Origin: Nocardia flavorosea NBRC 108225
GTDB lineage: Bacteria > Actinomycetota > Actinomycetes > Mycobacteriales > Mycobacteriaceae
Assembly: GCF_001613385.1 (NCBI RefSeq)
Contig: NZ_BDCG01000029.1
Location: 1-64,000, forward strand
Direction: 5' to 3'
DNA: 64,000 nt
Shown here: piece after piece, positions 1 through 8,551 of the stretch
Numbering within the stretch: the first letter of the stretch is position 1
Layout of the letters: each line of letters begins with the position of its first letter
Translations under genes and position numbers: made by a program
The notes under the pieces: generated by a model
What the model saw: only the letters and a program-made list of their open reading frames with translations
Databases searched by the model: none
What the model was told of the DNA's origin: nothing

Positions 1-291
1 ATCCGCGTAGGCGCGCCACCAACCGCCCCCGTTGGTGGACGATGTGCGGATCTCCTGCGCCAGCGCGAGTAGGAGCCGTCGCTCGGTATCGGTGGCCTTG
101 TAGGCGTTCGCGAGCGTGTTCAGCAGCATATCGGTGACCTTGGTGATGCGGCCGTCTTCGAGTCGGCCATAGGTCTGGGGACTCGTCTCGGCGATTCGGG
201 AGGCCGCCGTTGCGGTGAACCCGTTGCGTTCACGAAGTTTTCGCAGCTGGCGGCCCAGAGCGCGCCGCGGAAGGGTGGATCCAGGGGGCAT
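1..291 (-). CDS. XRE-family helix-turn-helix regulator, N-terminal part (cut by window edge)
   Basis: The first 97 codons of a DNA-binding protein run off the left edge of the window. The start is the ATG at 291-289. Residues about 14-60 form a Cro/C1-type helix-turn-helix (LGRQLRKLRERNGFT, then TSPQTYGRLEDG). The last visible residues are GGGWWRAYAD. A tryptophan-rich run at this place is typical of actinobacterial XRE proteins that carry a C-terminal DUF5753 sensor domain, so that domain is expected in the missing part. Such regulators often act with a small DUF397 partner, which is not visible here. No gene occupies the roughly 290 bases upstream. That stretch contains several CCATGG-like words that could be operator elements, but no clear dyad. 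Confidence 0.85.
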   Translation of the reverse strand, partial: MPPGSTLPRRALGRQLRKLRERNGFTATAASRIAETSPQTYGRLEDGRITKVTDMLLNTLANAYKATDTERRLLLALAQEIRTSSTNGGGWWRAYAD

Positions 292-578
292 CGCTTCTTA
301 CCTTCGCTAATCGGATCGATGGAATATGGATGCGTCCATGGAGAAAAACCATGCTGTCGGCCATGGAAACTCCACGGTAGCTCTGTCGAAGTCGTTGCGG
401 CAGAGATCTACTGAGGACGCACCCGGCGCAGGCCAGCCTCAGAAGTGCTGGGGGACACCGGTTCAACGCCCGGCGCGCCGCGAGCTGGTGGTCCGACATT
501 CACAGTTCGGCTGCTGATGCACTGTCGGACCCTGCGCCGGGTGCATGCCAAGACTATTCCGGAAGCAGAGGATTGACC

Positions 579-776
579 ATGCCTGTCAAAGGATTACGGG
601 GACTTCTTCCATCAGACGCGGCAGCACCGGATCGACTCGCCGCCCGTACGCCGGGAGTGGCCGGCGTTCCGGACGGTCCCGCGGCGATGCTACCGCCGAT
701 CGAACGGTTGGAACGTATCGCGTACGCCCTTCGGTGCTGGTGTGCCGAGCCGGGAGGTCCGCGTGGCGATTGCTGA
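579..776 (+). CDS. Small hypothetical protein
   Basis: An open frame of 65 codons from ATG 579. GTG 657 and ATG 693 are possible internal starts. The only distinctive part is the C-terminal third, which contains LERIAYALRCWCAEPGG. The stop codon lies 14 bases inside the next gene, which would suit translational coupling. Codon bias is weaker in the first half, so the true start may be internal. I recognise no family and give no function. Confidence 0.35.
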   Translation: MPVKGLRGLLPSDAAAPDRLAARTPGVAGVPDGPAAMLPPIERLERIAYALRCWCAEPGGPRGDC

Positions 777-1098
777 ACTTCCCGCCGCGATAGCTCTGAT
801 CCGGCGCGATGTGCCGATACCGGCCGTCGATTTGAGCGAGCTGGCGGCGCGGCAGGGGTATCGGCTCGTATTCACTGTTTTCACCGGAGCGGGCCCGTTC
901 GTGACCGCGCTGGCTGTGGCCCGGCACGTGGAGGACTACGCCGCCGAGGCTGTGGTGGTTCCCGGTTTCGAGCATGCGGATGCGGTGCGGCAGTTCGTCA
1001 CGGACCTTGCGGTGCTGATCACCCCGATGCGGTCGTACCCACGTGGTCACCGCTGGATCGGTGCCGACCGGCCGTGGGAGAGACCAGGGGATGGTTGA
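763..1098 (+). CDS. Conserved-looking hypothetical protein
   Basis: A 111-residue protein with strong GC-rich third-position bias, so probably a real gene. GTG 763 is chosen because a GGGAGG ribosome site ends five bases before it. GTG 742 is also in frame. The sequence alternates hydrophobic and charged stretches (YRLVFTVFTGAGPFVTALAVARHV, shown here only as a pattern) and ends with PMRSYPRGHRW. It reads like a compact alpha/beta domain such as the small resolvase-like proteins of Nocardia, but no catalytic motif is certain. It overlaps the ORFs on both sides, which suggests a coupled transcript of three short genes. Confidence 0.65.
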   Translation: MAIAELPAAIALIRRDVPIPAVDLSELAARQGYRLVFTVFTGAGPFVTALAVARHVEDYAAEAVVVPGFEHADAVRQFVTDLAVLITPMRSYPRGHRWIGADRPWERPGDG

Positions 1099-1165
1099 TC
1101 TGGCGCTGGCCCAGTTGGTCCTGGGCCTGGCGGGCCTCACGGTCGCCCTGTGGTGGCCTGAATAG
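1091..1165 (+). CDS. Candidate 24-residue membrane peptide
   Basis: A very short frame, ATG 1091 to TAG 1163-1165. It encodes one hydrophobic helix (LALAQLVLGLAGLTVALWW) with an acidic N-terminus and a Trp-Trp-Pro-Glu end. Its start overlaps the last eight bases of the preceding gene (ATGGTTGA), an arrangement typical of translational coupling, and a purine-rich GGAGAG lies upstream. The composition fits a single-pass membrane microprotein. Function unknown; at this length a chance ORF cannot be excluded. Confidence 0.4.
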   Translation: MVDLALAQLVLGLAGLTVALWWPE

Positions 1166-1564
1166 CTCCTGTGCGCCCCGGCCATGGACGTTGCGGTGGC
1201 GAGTCCGAGAGTCCGTGGTCGGGATCGCGGTGTCCTGCGTGAGCGTCGGTCCCAGTAGTCGGACACCGACGGAGGCCGAGGCCCGGCCATGGTGGCGCTG
1301 CACGGGAGTGCGACCTGTGCTAGTTATGCTCGAAGCGGACAGGATTGCTGCTTTGCGCGAAACAGCCGCCATGATCACTCGATTGTTCGCCGCCGAAGCT
1401 GCGCTTTCCCGCACCGGTTCCTCGACTCCGGTGGATCTGGGTGGGATTGCATGGCTATCGGAGTTCGACAGCGATGACCGACGAGTCCGATTTTTGTGGC
1501 GGTCGACGTTCCGCGAGAGAGCGACACGCCGCCTGACATTGCGGATACCCGACCCAGGTAGATA
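1166..1564. other. 399-base stretch with no convincing gene
   Basis: Open frames on both strands here show weak codon bias and no family signature. The best candidate is ATG 1328 to 1595 on the plus strand. It reads MLEADRIAALRETAAMI and onward, but it runs into the 3' end of vapC on the other strand. I see no tRNA-like fold, strong dyad or insertion-sequence end. Confidence 0.5.
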
Positions 1565-1990
1565 TCACGGAAGCAACTGGAAGGCCGCCGTATGACGCGG
1601 CCGGACCGCGCCGAAGTGTCGCCGATCGACCGTGGCAATATGCTCGATACCCAGTCGCTCGGCCGCGGCAACTACTGAGGCGTCAGCCGTCCCCAGCGGC
1701 CAGTCGCGGTATCGGGCGACAAGCTCGGCGATGCGCAACCAGTCCTTGGGGTGTACCGGTTCCACCTCGAACAGGCCCTCGGCGAAATCGCCGAGAAAGC
1801 GCACCTCCGCTTCAGAACCGAGGCGGGTACCGATGAGGTAGGCCGCCTCGGTGATCACCAGCGTGGGGACGACCAATGGTCCGCGATGGTTCTGGAGCAA
1901 CTCCAGGCAGCTGCGGTGATGTGCGTCGTCCGCATCGACGTAGGCATACAGTGGACCTGCGTCGACCATGAGCCGGGCTATCGGTCCCAC
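1565..1990 (-). CDS. vapC: VapC-type PIN-domain ribonuclease toxin
   Basis: A 141-residue PIN-domain protein, the expected size for a VapC toxin. These toxins are Mg-dependent endoribonucleases. Acidic residues of the PIN site are visible: MVDAGPLY near residue 8, an E in TEAAYLIG near 50, and D residues in GTADASVVAAAERLG near 100 and ATVDRRHF near 118. GTG 1990 is preferred because it keeps the whole first beta strand; ATG 1969 would begin at MVDAGP. The gene overlaps the 3' end of its antitoxin by 13 bases, as in coupled type II toxin-antitoxin pairs. Confidence 0.9.
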   Translation of the reverse strand: MGPIARLMVDAGPLYAYVDADDAHHRSCLELLQNHRGPLVVPTLVITEAAYLIGTRLGSEAEVRFLGDFAEGLFEVEPVHPKDWLRIAELVARYRDWPLGTADASVVAAAERLGIEHIATVDRRHFGAVRPRHTAAFQLLP

Positions 1991-2202
1991 TCCCCGCGTA
2001 AGATCTCCTCTACTCGCTCGGAGATATCCGACCGTCCACTACGGCCGGCGCCGGCCGCGCCGAACCTTCTTGCTCCAGCGTTCGGCAGGTGTGCTGCTAG
2101 TGCTTCCCGTGTCCAGTCGGAAACCGTCATATCCCGCCGAGCCGCTTCGTGGCGTATTCGGCCGTCCAGGTCATCTGGAAGTTTGATGGTCGTCCGCTTC
2201 AT
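1978..2202 (-). CDS. vapB: VapB-type ribbon-helix-helix antitoxin
   Basis: A 74-residue protein. Residues 1-40 (MKRTTIKLPDDLDGRIRHEA followed by RDMTVSDWTREAL) match the ribbon-helix-helix fold of CopG/VapB antitoxins. This part should bind the promoter and autoregulate the operon. The acidic C-terminal tail, ending ERVEEILRGEWDR, is the kind of segment that wraps and inhibits a PIN toxin. It lies directly upstream of vapC and overlaps it. The start is ATG 2202-2200. Confidence 0.9.
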   Translation of the reverse strand: MKRTTIKLPDDLDGRIRHEAARRDMTVSDWTREALAAHLPNAGARRFGAAGAGRSGRSDISERVEEILRGEWDR

Positions 2203-2544
2203 GGTATGCCAGCATACCCTTGAGTGTCGGCTCTGAGCCAGTGCCGCGGCCCGCGCACAAAAGTGAGTCGCCAGTGGTCGATCTTCGGAGGGGCGCCGTG
2301 CCGTCGGTGGTTACGGCCGGTCGAAGCGGCCGGACTCCGCGGCGGAAAGGAACGCGACCCACGCAATATCGGTGACATGATCCGGACGAACCGGATCGGA
2401 ACCGCAACATCAGTACAGAAACGAGGCGTGATCAGCGTCTTCTGCCCGCAGGACATATCGTGTGCGAGGGTTGATCGCTATGCATGTGGTTCTACGGCGG
2501 TCGGCGACGAGCGCCGGAGGAATCCTGGAACGAGGAGAGCCTTG
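2203..2544. other. Intergenic region between vapB and the dehydratase gene
   Basis: About 340 bases that should hold the divergent promoters of vapBC and the downstream dehydratase. The plus-strand open frame entering from 2224 has no recognisable content before 2542. A strong GAGGAG ribosome site (2532-2537) marks the real start downstream. I see no RNA gene or clear operator dyad. Confidence 0.5.
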
Positions 2545-3573
2545 GTGGAAACAGCGTTGGATACCGCTGGTCTCGTGGGGTACCGCTATCGCGTACCCGA
2601 CTACTACGAGGTGGGGCGGGAGAAGATTCGCGAATACGCACGGGCCGTCCAGGATCACCATCCGGCGCATTGGAGCGAGGATGCGGCGTGGGCGCTCGGG
2701 CACAGTGAACTGGTCGCGCCGACCACCTTCGTCTCGATCGCCGCGATGCTCGCCAACCGCAGGCTTTTCCAGGAGATCATCACCGGCTACGACGTATTCG
2801 TCCAGACCGATCAGGTCTTCGAATTGCATAAGCCGTTGCTCACCGGCGACCGGTTGACCGGCGATGTCGAACTCTCCTCGGTGCGCACCATAGCGGGCAA
2901 AGACCTGCTCACCGTTACCAATACCTTCACCGATCAATCCGGCGACGTCGTGCACATCATGCATACGACGGTGGTCGGCGTCGCCGGAGAAGAGGTGGAC
3001 GTGGGTATCGGCGCCGCGATCGAGCGCGTGCTCATGCACGGTCTCGAGAGGTCGCCGTCCACATCGGCGACGCTTGACGGGGTGGACGGGCATCCGGTTC
3101 CGGACGGCGGACTGCGACTTTCCACGGTTTCTCGCACACGTGCTCCGCGCACCACACTCCGGTTCGAGGACGTCGCGGCCGGTGACGAACTCGCCCCGCG
3201 AACCGTGCGGCTGACGCGGGGAGATCTGGTGAATTACGCAGGGGTATCGGGTGACGCGAACCCGATTCATTGGCACGACGACATCGCCGCGCTCGCGGGC
3301 CTGCCGGATGTGATCGCCCACGGCATGCTCACGATGGGGCTGGGGGCAGGATTCGTCACCGAGTGGCTCGGCGACCCAGGTGCGATCATCAGGTACAAGG
3401 TACGGCTGTCGAACTACACGGTCGTCCAATCCGGTTCTACGGGCAGTCTCGAGTTCACCGGCCGAATCAAATCGGTCGACCCCGCGACCAGGAGCGCCGT
3501 CGTCGTCATCGTCGCGAAATCCGCGGGCCGCAAGATCTTCGGCCTCGCCACCGCGGACGTCCGTCTCTCATAG
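2545..3573 (+). CDS. Fused (3R)-hydroxyacyl-ACP dehydratase, HadA-HadB type (double hotdog)
   Basis: A 342-residue protein of two hotdog domains. The N-terminal half (residues about 10-150: VGYRYRVPDYYEVGREKIREYARAV and on) matches the FAS1-type/HadA dehydratase domain. The C-terminal half is a MaoC/HadB domain with the hydratase signature YAGVSGDANPIHWHDD near residue 235 and LPDVIAHGMLTMG near 255; the conserved Asp and His are present. In mycobacteria HadA and HadB are separate subunits that dehydrate hydroxyacyl-ACP during mycolic acid elongation. Single-chain versions are known in Nocardia relatives. GTG 2545 is chosen for its GGAG seven bases upstream; TTG 2542 is possible. It stands alone here, so it may be a paralogue rather than the main mycolate enzyme. 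Confidence 0.85.
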   Translation: METALDTAGLVGYRYRVPDYYEVGREKIREYARAVQDHHPAHWSEDAAWALGHSELVAPTTFVSIAAMLANRRLFQEIITGYDVFVQTDQVFELHKPLLTGDRLTGDVELSSVRTIAGKDLLTVTNTFTDQSGDVVHIMHTTVVGVAGEEVDVGIGAAIERVLMHGLERSPSTSATLDGVDGHPVPDGGLRLSTVSRTRAPRTTLRFEDVAAGDELAPRTVRLTRGDLVNYAGVSGDANPIHWHDDIAALAGLPDVIAHGMLTMGLGAGFVTEWLGDPGAIIRYKVRLSNYTVVQSGSTGSLEFTGRIKSVDPATRSAVVVIVAKSAGRKIFGLATADVRLS

Positions 3574-3775
3574 TCCACCGGACTGCAGGCCCGAATCCGA
3601 ATCCGGGCCCGGATCCGAGGCGGGCCGTCGGTGATGGGTCACGGGGTCACCCGGACCGTACGGGCAGCGCACCCAGCAGCAAGGTCGGACTCGACCTCGA
3701 TCCCGCGACCGCCGCCGCGGTATCGGTTGCTGGAAGCACTGCTGCGCGGGCGGTGGTTGCGGTAATCTCATTCCG

Positions 3776-3793
3776 GGTTAGCGCAGGCTAACC
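3776..3793 (+). promoter_or_regulatory. Iron-box-like dyad (possible DtxR/IdeR site)
   Basis: Perfect seven-base arms GGTTAGC-N4-GCTAACC end 27 bases before the start of the ABC importer. The right arm with its flank, CAGGCTAACCTTG, matches half of the actinobacterial DtxR/IdeR consensus. The left arm is set four bases further out than in the canonical 19-base box. Iron-responsive repression of the importer is therefore plausible, but inferred. Confidence 0.45.
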
Positions 3794-3820
3794 TTGTATC
3801 GGGCTGGATGAGGTCGAGCT

Positions 3821-5353
3821 GTGGAACTGAATAGGCGTCGTATCTTCAAGGTCGGCCTGGGTCTGGGTGCGGTGGTGCTGGTTGCCGGGTGCGGTGACGG
3901 TTCGTCACCTTCCGAGGGGACCGACGGCCCGCCACAGCGAGGGGGAACGCTGCGGGTCGGTGCGATCGGTAAATCGTCGAAGATCGAGCGTGACCCGCAT
4001 CAGACATTGAGCAACGAGAGTGATTTCCTGATCGCCTCGCTCGTCTACGATGCGCTGACCGTTCCCGGCGCGGATCCCAATGTGGCTCCGCGGCTGGCGT
4101 CGGCATGGGAAGCCGATGCGCAGCAGCGGAGATGGACCTTCACGATCGCGGAGGGGGCGCGGTTCCACGACGGCCGCCCCGTGACCTCCGACGATGTCGT
4201 CTGGTCGCTGCGCCGGCTACGGGAGATCGCGGGCGAAACCAAGGTACCCGTACCGTCCCGCGACGCTATCCAGCCCGCCGGTGCGAACGCGGTGGTATTG
4301 ACCTGTGCGGCACCGAACAGCCAGTTACCACTGCTGCTGCGGATGATGACGTTCGTGGTACCCGCGGGGACCACCGATTTCACCGCGGCCGTGGGCACCG
4401 GACCGTTCCGGCTGGAGTCTTACGACAACGGCAACGCACGCCTGGTGCGCAACGAGAACTGGTATCGGGAAGCCCCGTTGCTGGACGCCATCGAGGTCAC
4501 GCTGTTCGAAAGCCCCGAATCGATGGCCAACGCGATCATGGCGGGCCAGATCGATCTCGCCTCCAGTGTGGGCGCGGTGGCCGGGCGGACGGCGGAAACT
4601 CGGGACGATCTGGAGGTCATCCGTCGTCCGGACGATGTCGCGGTGGCGATCGCGATGCGCACCTCCGACGGACCGTTCGCCGACCCCCGGGTGCGGGAGG
4701 CGTTGCGGCTCGCGGTGGATCGCGAAGCGATGGTGGCGCAGGTGCTGTCGGGGTACGGCAACGTGGCCAACGATATCCTCGGCACCGCCGACCCCGAATA
4801 CGATACGTCGATCCCGCAGCGCGAACGCGACCTCGACCGCGCCCGGGCCCTGCTCGCCGACGCGAAATTCGATACCGCGAAGACGTATCGCCTGCTGACG
4901 AAACAGGAAGCGGTGGGCGAGGTCGAATCGGCGAAGGTTTTCGCGAGTCAGGCCGCCGAGATCGGGCTGAAGATCGAGGTCGTCGTCCAGGAGTCGAATG
5001 CCTTCTACGACGAGACCTGGCTGACGGCGCCGTTGTACACGGTGAACTGGGGCACCAACGATTCGGTGGTCTTCTTCGCCAGCAAGGTCATGTATTCGCG
5101 GACGAAATGGAACGAGACCGGCTTCCGCGACGCCGCGTTCGACAAGGCCTACACCGAGGCCCTCGCCGCACCGCCCGGCGCGGAGTACAGCGCCGCCTGC
5201 CGGAAGATCCAGCGGATCCAGCACGATCACGGCGGATACCTCGTGTGGGGGATGGCCGACGGGATCGATATCGCTGCCCGGTCCTTGCACGGCCTGCCGA
5301 CACTGGGCGGATACGGTCGCGTGCAGCTCGAGCGGGCGTGGTTATCGCGTTGA
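3821..5353 (+). CDS. ABC importer solute-binding lipoprotein, family 5 (peptide/opine/nickel type)
   Basis: A 510-residue extracytoplasmic binding protein. The N-terminus NRRRIFKVGLGLGAVVLVAGC has a twin-arginine-like motif followed by a lipobox with the modified Cys near residue 24, so it should be a membrane-anchored lipoprotein. GGTLRVG near residue 42 and PNVAPRLASAWEADAQQRRWTF with FHDGRPVTSDDVVWS near residues 85-130 are the SBP_bac_5 signature. The family carries oligopeptides, nickel chelates, opines or metallophores. It is the first gene of a four-gene importer operon, and its stop overlaps the first permease. The start is GTG 3821. Substrate unknown; the iron-box-like dyad upstream hints at a metal-linked ligand. 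Confidence 0.9.
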   Translation: MELNRRRIFKVGLGLGAVVLVAGCGDGSSPSEGTDGPPQRGGTLRVGAIGKSSKIERDPHQTLSNESDFLIASLVYDALTVPGADPNVAPRLASAWEADAQQRRWTFTIAEGARFHDGRPVTSDDVVWSLRRLREIAGETKVPVPSRDAIQPAGANAVVLTCAAPNSQLPLLLRMMTFVVPAGTTDFTAAVGTGPFRLESYDNGNARLVRNENWYREAPLLDAIEVTLFESPESMANAIMAGQIDLASSVGAVAGRTAETRDDLEVIRRPDDVAVAIAMRTSDGPFADPRVREALRLAVDREAMVAQVLSGYGNVANDILGTADPEYDTSIPQRERDLDRARALLADAKFDTAKTYRLLTKQEAVGEVESAKVFASQAAEIGLKIEVVVQESNAFYDETWLTAPLYTVNWGTNDSVVFFASKVMYSRTKWNETGFRDAAFDKAYTEALAAPPGAEYSAACRKIQRIQHDHGGYLVWGMADGIDIAARSLHGLPTLGGYGRVQLERAWLSR

Positions 5354-6279
5354 CCGTATTCGCCGTGACGGTGGCGCGTCGCATCGGACTGCTGATCGCC
5401 CTGCTCGCAGTGGTGTTCGTGGTCGTCGACCTGCTGCCCGGTAACGCGGCCCGGGCCGTGCTGGGGCGGGATGCGAGCGCGGAACGGGTCGCGGCCAAGG
5501 AGCACGAACTCGGCCTGGACCGGCCGCTACCGGCCCGCTTCTGGGAGTGGTTCAGTGGCGCGATCACGGGTGATTTCGGGACCACCGCGCGCGGGCAGCC
5601 GGTGAACGAGCTGCTGGCGGACAAGTTCCCGCAAACACTGCTGCTGGCTTCCCTCGCCCTGCTTGTCACGGTGACGGTCGCGCTGTTGCTGGGACTGTGG
5701 TGGGCTGCCCGGCCCGCCGGACGCTCCGCGCGGGTATTGCAGCCCGGTTCGGCCTTCGTGATCGCGGTCCCCGAATTCGTCATCGCGACCTTGCTCGTTC
5801 TCGTCTTCTCCCTATGGCTGGGCTGGTTGCCTGCGGTGACCTTCACGGACCGGTCCGGCTACCCGGCCGGTGTCGAAATGCTGATCCTGCCGGTGCTGGC
5901 CCTGGCGATACCGCAAGTGGGCTGGAACCTCCGGGTCGTCCGAGGCGCGGTGACCGATGCCGCCGCCGCGCCGCATGTGGAAAGCGCGGTCTTGAACGGT
6001 CTTCCGGAGAGGACGGTGCTGCTGCGTCATATCCTGCCGTTCGCGTGGCCGACCATCGCGATGTCGTTCGCCACCTCCGTCGGCACCCTGTTCGGCGGGG
6101 CGCTGGTCGTGGAGACGATCTTCAACTATCCGGGTATGGGCGCCGTGGTCGCCGGTTCCGTGTCGGATCGCGATACCGCGCTGGTCGCGGCCGTCGTTGC
6201 CGTCACCGGGACGACGATCATGGGCGTTCTGCTCGTGGCCGATGCCGTGCGGGCCTGGTCGAACCGAGGCCGCCCGTGA
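5338..6279 (+). CDS. ABC importer permease, DppB-like
   Basis: A 313-residue inner-membrane permease with six predicted helices. The first is RIGLLIALLAVVFVVVDLLPG, followed by the typical family residues LGLDRPLPARFWEW and DFGTT. The coupling-helix loop lies around VLNGLPERTVLLRHILP, and YPGMGAVV near the C-terminus is characteristic of DppB/OppB. GTG 5338 overlaps the end of the binding-protein gene by 16 bases; TTG 5350 and GTG 5362 are alternatives. It pairs with the next gene to form the translocation channel. Confidence 0.88.
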   Translation: MVIALTVFAVTVARRIGLLIALLAVVFVVVDLLPGNAARAVLGRDASAERVAAKEHELGLDRPLPARFWEWFSGAITGDFGTTARGQPVNELLADKFPQTLLLASLALLVTVTVALLLGLWWAARPAGRSARVLQPGSAFVIAVPEFVIATLLVLVFSLWLGWLPAVTFTDRSGYPAGVEMLILPVLALAIPQVGWNLRVVRGAVTDAAAAPHVESAVLNGLPERTVLLRHILPFAWPTIAMSFATSVGTLFGGALVVETIFNYPGMGAVVAGSVSDRDTALVAAVVAVTGTTIMGVLLVADAVRAWSNRGRP

Positions 6280-7109
6280 CCCTGCCGATCACCGCTCGCC
6301 GGCTCCGGCCCGCCACCGCATACCTGCGGCTCGGGTTGCCCGCGCTGACCGCCGTCGTGGTGCTGGTCGTCGCGATACTCGGGCCGATGCTCGCGCCCCG
6401 CGCCGTCGACCATCCGGTCGGGATAACCTTCGCGGAACCGAGCGGGGAGGCGTGGCTGGGCGGTGACCGGCTCGGCCACGACGTATTCAGCCAGCTACTG
6501 CACGGCGGATGGGGACTGTTGCTGGTCGCCGTGATCATCGCGCTGCTGGTGACCGGATGCGCGGCGGTGCTCGGTTCTGTCGCCGCACTGTATCCGCGGG
6601 TGGGTGCGTGGATCGAACGGGCCGCGGACCTGGGCATGCTCCTACCGCCGGTGCTCGCGATGCTGCTGTTCATGCTTTCCTGGCCGGAATCCGGTGCGGT
6701 AGGTCTCGTGATCATCTGCGTTGTCGCCGGAACGCCGTATACCGCGCGTGTTTTCGCGGCCGCGGCCACCGGGGTGGCGGCCTCCGGTTTCATCGAGGCG
6801 GCTCGGGGCCGCGGGGAGGGCCCGGCGTATCTCGTGGTCCGGGAATTGCTGCCGAACCTGCGCGAAACACTGCTCACCCAGCTGGGTCTGCGTTTCGTGG
6901 AGGCGATGTATCTGGTGAGCACTGCCGCGTTTCTGCAGTTGCCGACCACGCTCGGCGATGCGAACTGGGCGGTCATGGTCCGCGAGAACGCCTCCGGAAT
7001 CCTGCTCAATCCGGCCGCCGTCTTGGCCCCGAGCCTGGCCATCGGATTACTCGCGGTGAGCGTGAACAGTGCCGTAGCGGCCTTCGGGCGGGGGAGGCGC
7101 AGCGTATGA
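6276..7109 (+). CDS. ABC importer permease, DppC-like
   Basis: A 277-residue second permease. It starts at GTG 6276 within a GTGA overlap with the upstream permease. A first membrane helix (LTAVVVLVVAILGPMLAP) is followed by GGDRLGHDVFSQLLHG, the usual DppC/OppC motif before the channel domain. The coupling loop contains FIEAARGRGEGPAYLVVRELLPN. The family's late motif is present as LGDANWAVMVREN. Length is normal. It works with the preceding permease and the next gene's ATPase. Confidence 0.88.
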   Translation: MTLPITARRLRPATAYLRLGLPALTAVVVLVVAILGPMLAPRAVDHPVGITFAEPSGEAWLGGDRLGHDVFSQLLHGGWGLLLVAVIIALLVTGCAAVLGSVAALYPRVGAWIERAADLGMLLPPVLAMLLFMLSWPESGAVGLVIICVVAGTPYTARVFAAAATGVAASGFIEAARGRGEGPAYLVVRELLPNLRETLLTQLGLRFVEAMYLVSTAAFLQLPTTLGDANWAVMVRENASGILLNPAAVLAPSLAIGLLAVSVNSAVAAFGRGRRSV

Positions 7110-8551
7110 CCACGGGTGTTGTGGTCGAGGAACTCTCGATCCGTGCACGTACCGGCGCCGAACTACTGGTGCCCACGTCGTTCCGGGTGGAGCCGGGCAC
7201 GATCACGGCGATCACCGGACCGTCCGGCGCCGGGAAAACGACCCTGATGCGGGCTGTGCTCGGTCATCTGGCCGCGGGCACCATACGGGTGAGTGGTTCG
7301 GTTCATATCAGCGGACAGGACATCTTCGCCCTTGACCGTGCGGCGTTGCAAACCTTCCGTCGTGAGCACCTGGCCTATGTCGGCCAGGATCCGGGCGCCG
7401 CGCTGAACCCGGCCATGCGTATCCGTGCACTCCTCGCCGAGGCAGCGGGGCGGTCTGCTCCCGCCGAACCAGCCGCGGCGCTCGAACGGGTCGGGTTGCC
7501 GCAACATATGCTGCGCAGCCGGCCCGGGGAACTGTCCGGCGGCGAACAGCGCCGGGTGGCGCTCGCCTCGGCGCTCGTCCGCGGAGTCGCCGTGCTCGTC
7601 GTCGACGAACCGCTCGCCGGACTGCACGAACAACTGCGCAACGATATCGCGGCCCTGCTGCGATCGCTGGCCGCCGAGGAGAAGGTCGCCGTACTGGTAT
7701 CCGGCCACGACACCGCGACCCTGCATCGGCTCGCCGACGAGGTGATCTGTCTGGGCGAGCCCCGGGCGGCGTTGCTCAGCCGGCTGCCGGCAACCGCGGT
7801 CCCAGGCCCGGTCGTGGATGAGGTCGCGCTGCGTGCTGAGGCCATAGCCGCGCGCGCGGGCAGCCGCCTCCTGCTGGAATCGGTCGACCTCACCGTCGGC
7901 GCAGGCGAATCGGTCGCGGTGGTCGGACCATCGGGGGCCGGAAAGACAACAATGGCGCGGGTACTCGCGGGCCTTCATCCCCAGGCGTCGGGGCGCCTCG
8001 AGGTGAACGGCCGCCGATTGGGGGTCGGAGCCGCCCGCCGTTCCCGCCGTGACCGCCGGCGTATCCAGCTCATACCCCAGAACCCACTGTCCACACTGAA
8101 CCCGAAACACACTGTGTTACAGACGCTGTCCCGTCCATTGCGGCTGAGCGGAACGCGGTCGCGCGAGGTGGCCGGCCGCGCGGCAGCACTGCTGCAGCAG
8201 GTGGAACTGGACCCCGCGACGCTGCACCGCTACCCGGACGAGCTGTCGGGCGGCCAGCGGCAACGGGTGGCGATCGCCCGGGCGCTGGCCGCCGCGCCCG
8301 AGGTACTGATCTGCGACGAGATCACCTCCGCCCTCGACGCCGATACAGCCGCCGCGATCATGGGGGTGATCGACCGTACCCGCGCCGACCGCGGGATCAG
8401 TGTTCTCGTGATCAGCCACGATATGTCGGTGGTGGCCGGACACTGTCACCGGATATTCGTCCTCGCCGGCGGCCGGGTGGTGGAAGCCGGTGATACCGCT
8501 GCCGTACTCGCCGAGCCCAGCACTCCCCAGACGCGGGCCCTGCTGGCCTGA
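7106..8551 (+). CDS. ABC importer ATPase, two nucleotide-binding domains in one chain (DppD-DppF fusion)
   Basis: A 481-residue cytoplasmic ATPase made of two complete ABC domains. Domain 1: Walker A GPSGAGKTT near residue 39, signature LSGGEQRR near 148, Walker B VLVVDEP near 167. Domain 2: Walker A GPSGAGKTT near 273, signature LSGGQRQR near 379, Walker B VLICDEITSALD near 400, and switch His in ISHD. Domain 2 keeps Q-loop and signature better than domain 1, whose post-Walker residues are less standard (EPLAGLHE). It overlaps the permease stop by ATGA. It powers the peptide/metallophore-type importer. Confidence 0.92.
   Translation: MTTGVVVEELSIRARTGAELLVPTSFRVEPGTITAITGPSGAGKTTLMRAVLGHLAAGTIRVSGSVHISGQDIFALDRAALQTFRREHLAYVGQDPGAALNPAMRIRALLAEAAGRSAPAEPAAALERVGLPQHMLRSRPGELSGGEQRRVALASALVRGVAVLVVDEPLAGLHEQLRNDIAALLRSLAAEEKVAVLVSGHDTATLHRLADEVICLGEPRAALLSRLPATAVPGPVVDEVALRAEAIAARAGSRLLLESVDLTVGAGESVAVVGPSGAGKTTMARVLAGLHPQASGRLEVNGRRLGVGAARRSRRDRRRIQLIPQNPLSTLNPKHTVLQTLSRPLRLSGTRSREVAGRAAALLQQVELDPATLHRYPDELSGGQRQRVAIARALAAAPEVLICDEITSALDADTAAAIMGVIDRTRADRGISVLVISHDMSVVAGHCHRIFVLAGGRVVEAGDTAAVLAEPSTPQTRALLA

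Noticed and set aside
586-1290. A 234-codon minus-strand frame opposite the small plus-strand ORFs
   Set aside because: Its residues are Arg/Pro/Ser-rich as in antisense shadows, it has no motif, and the plus-strand frame at 763 has clearly better codon bias and a ribosome site.
1328-1595. A plus-strand frame MLEADRIAALRETAAMI and on
   Set aside because: Third-position bias is poor, no ribosome site precedes it, and it ends inside vapC. Left as a non-coding stretch.
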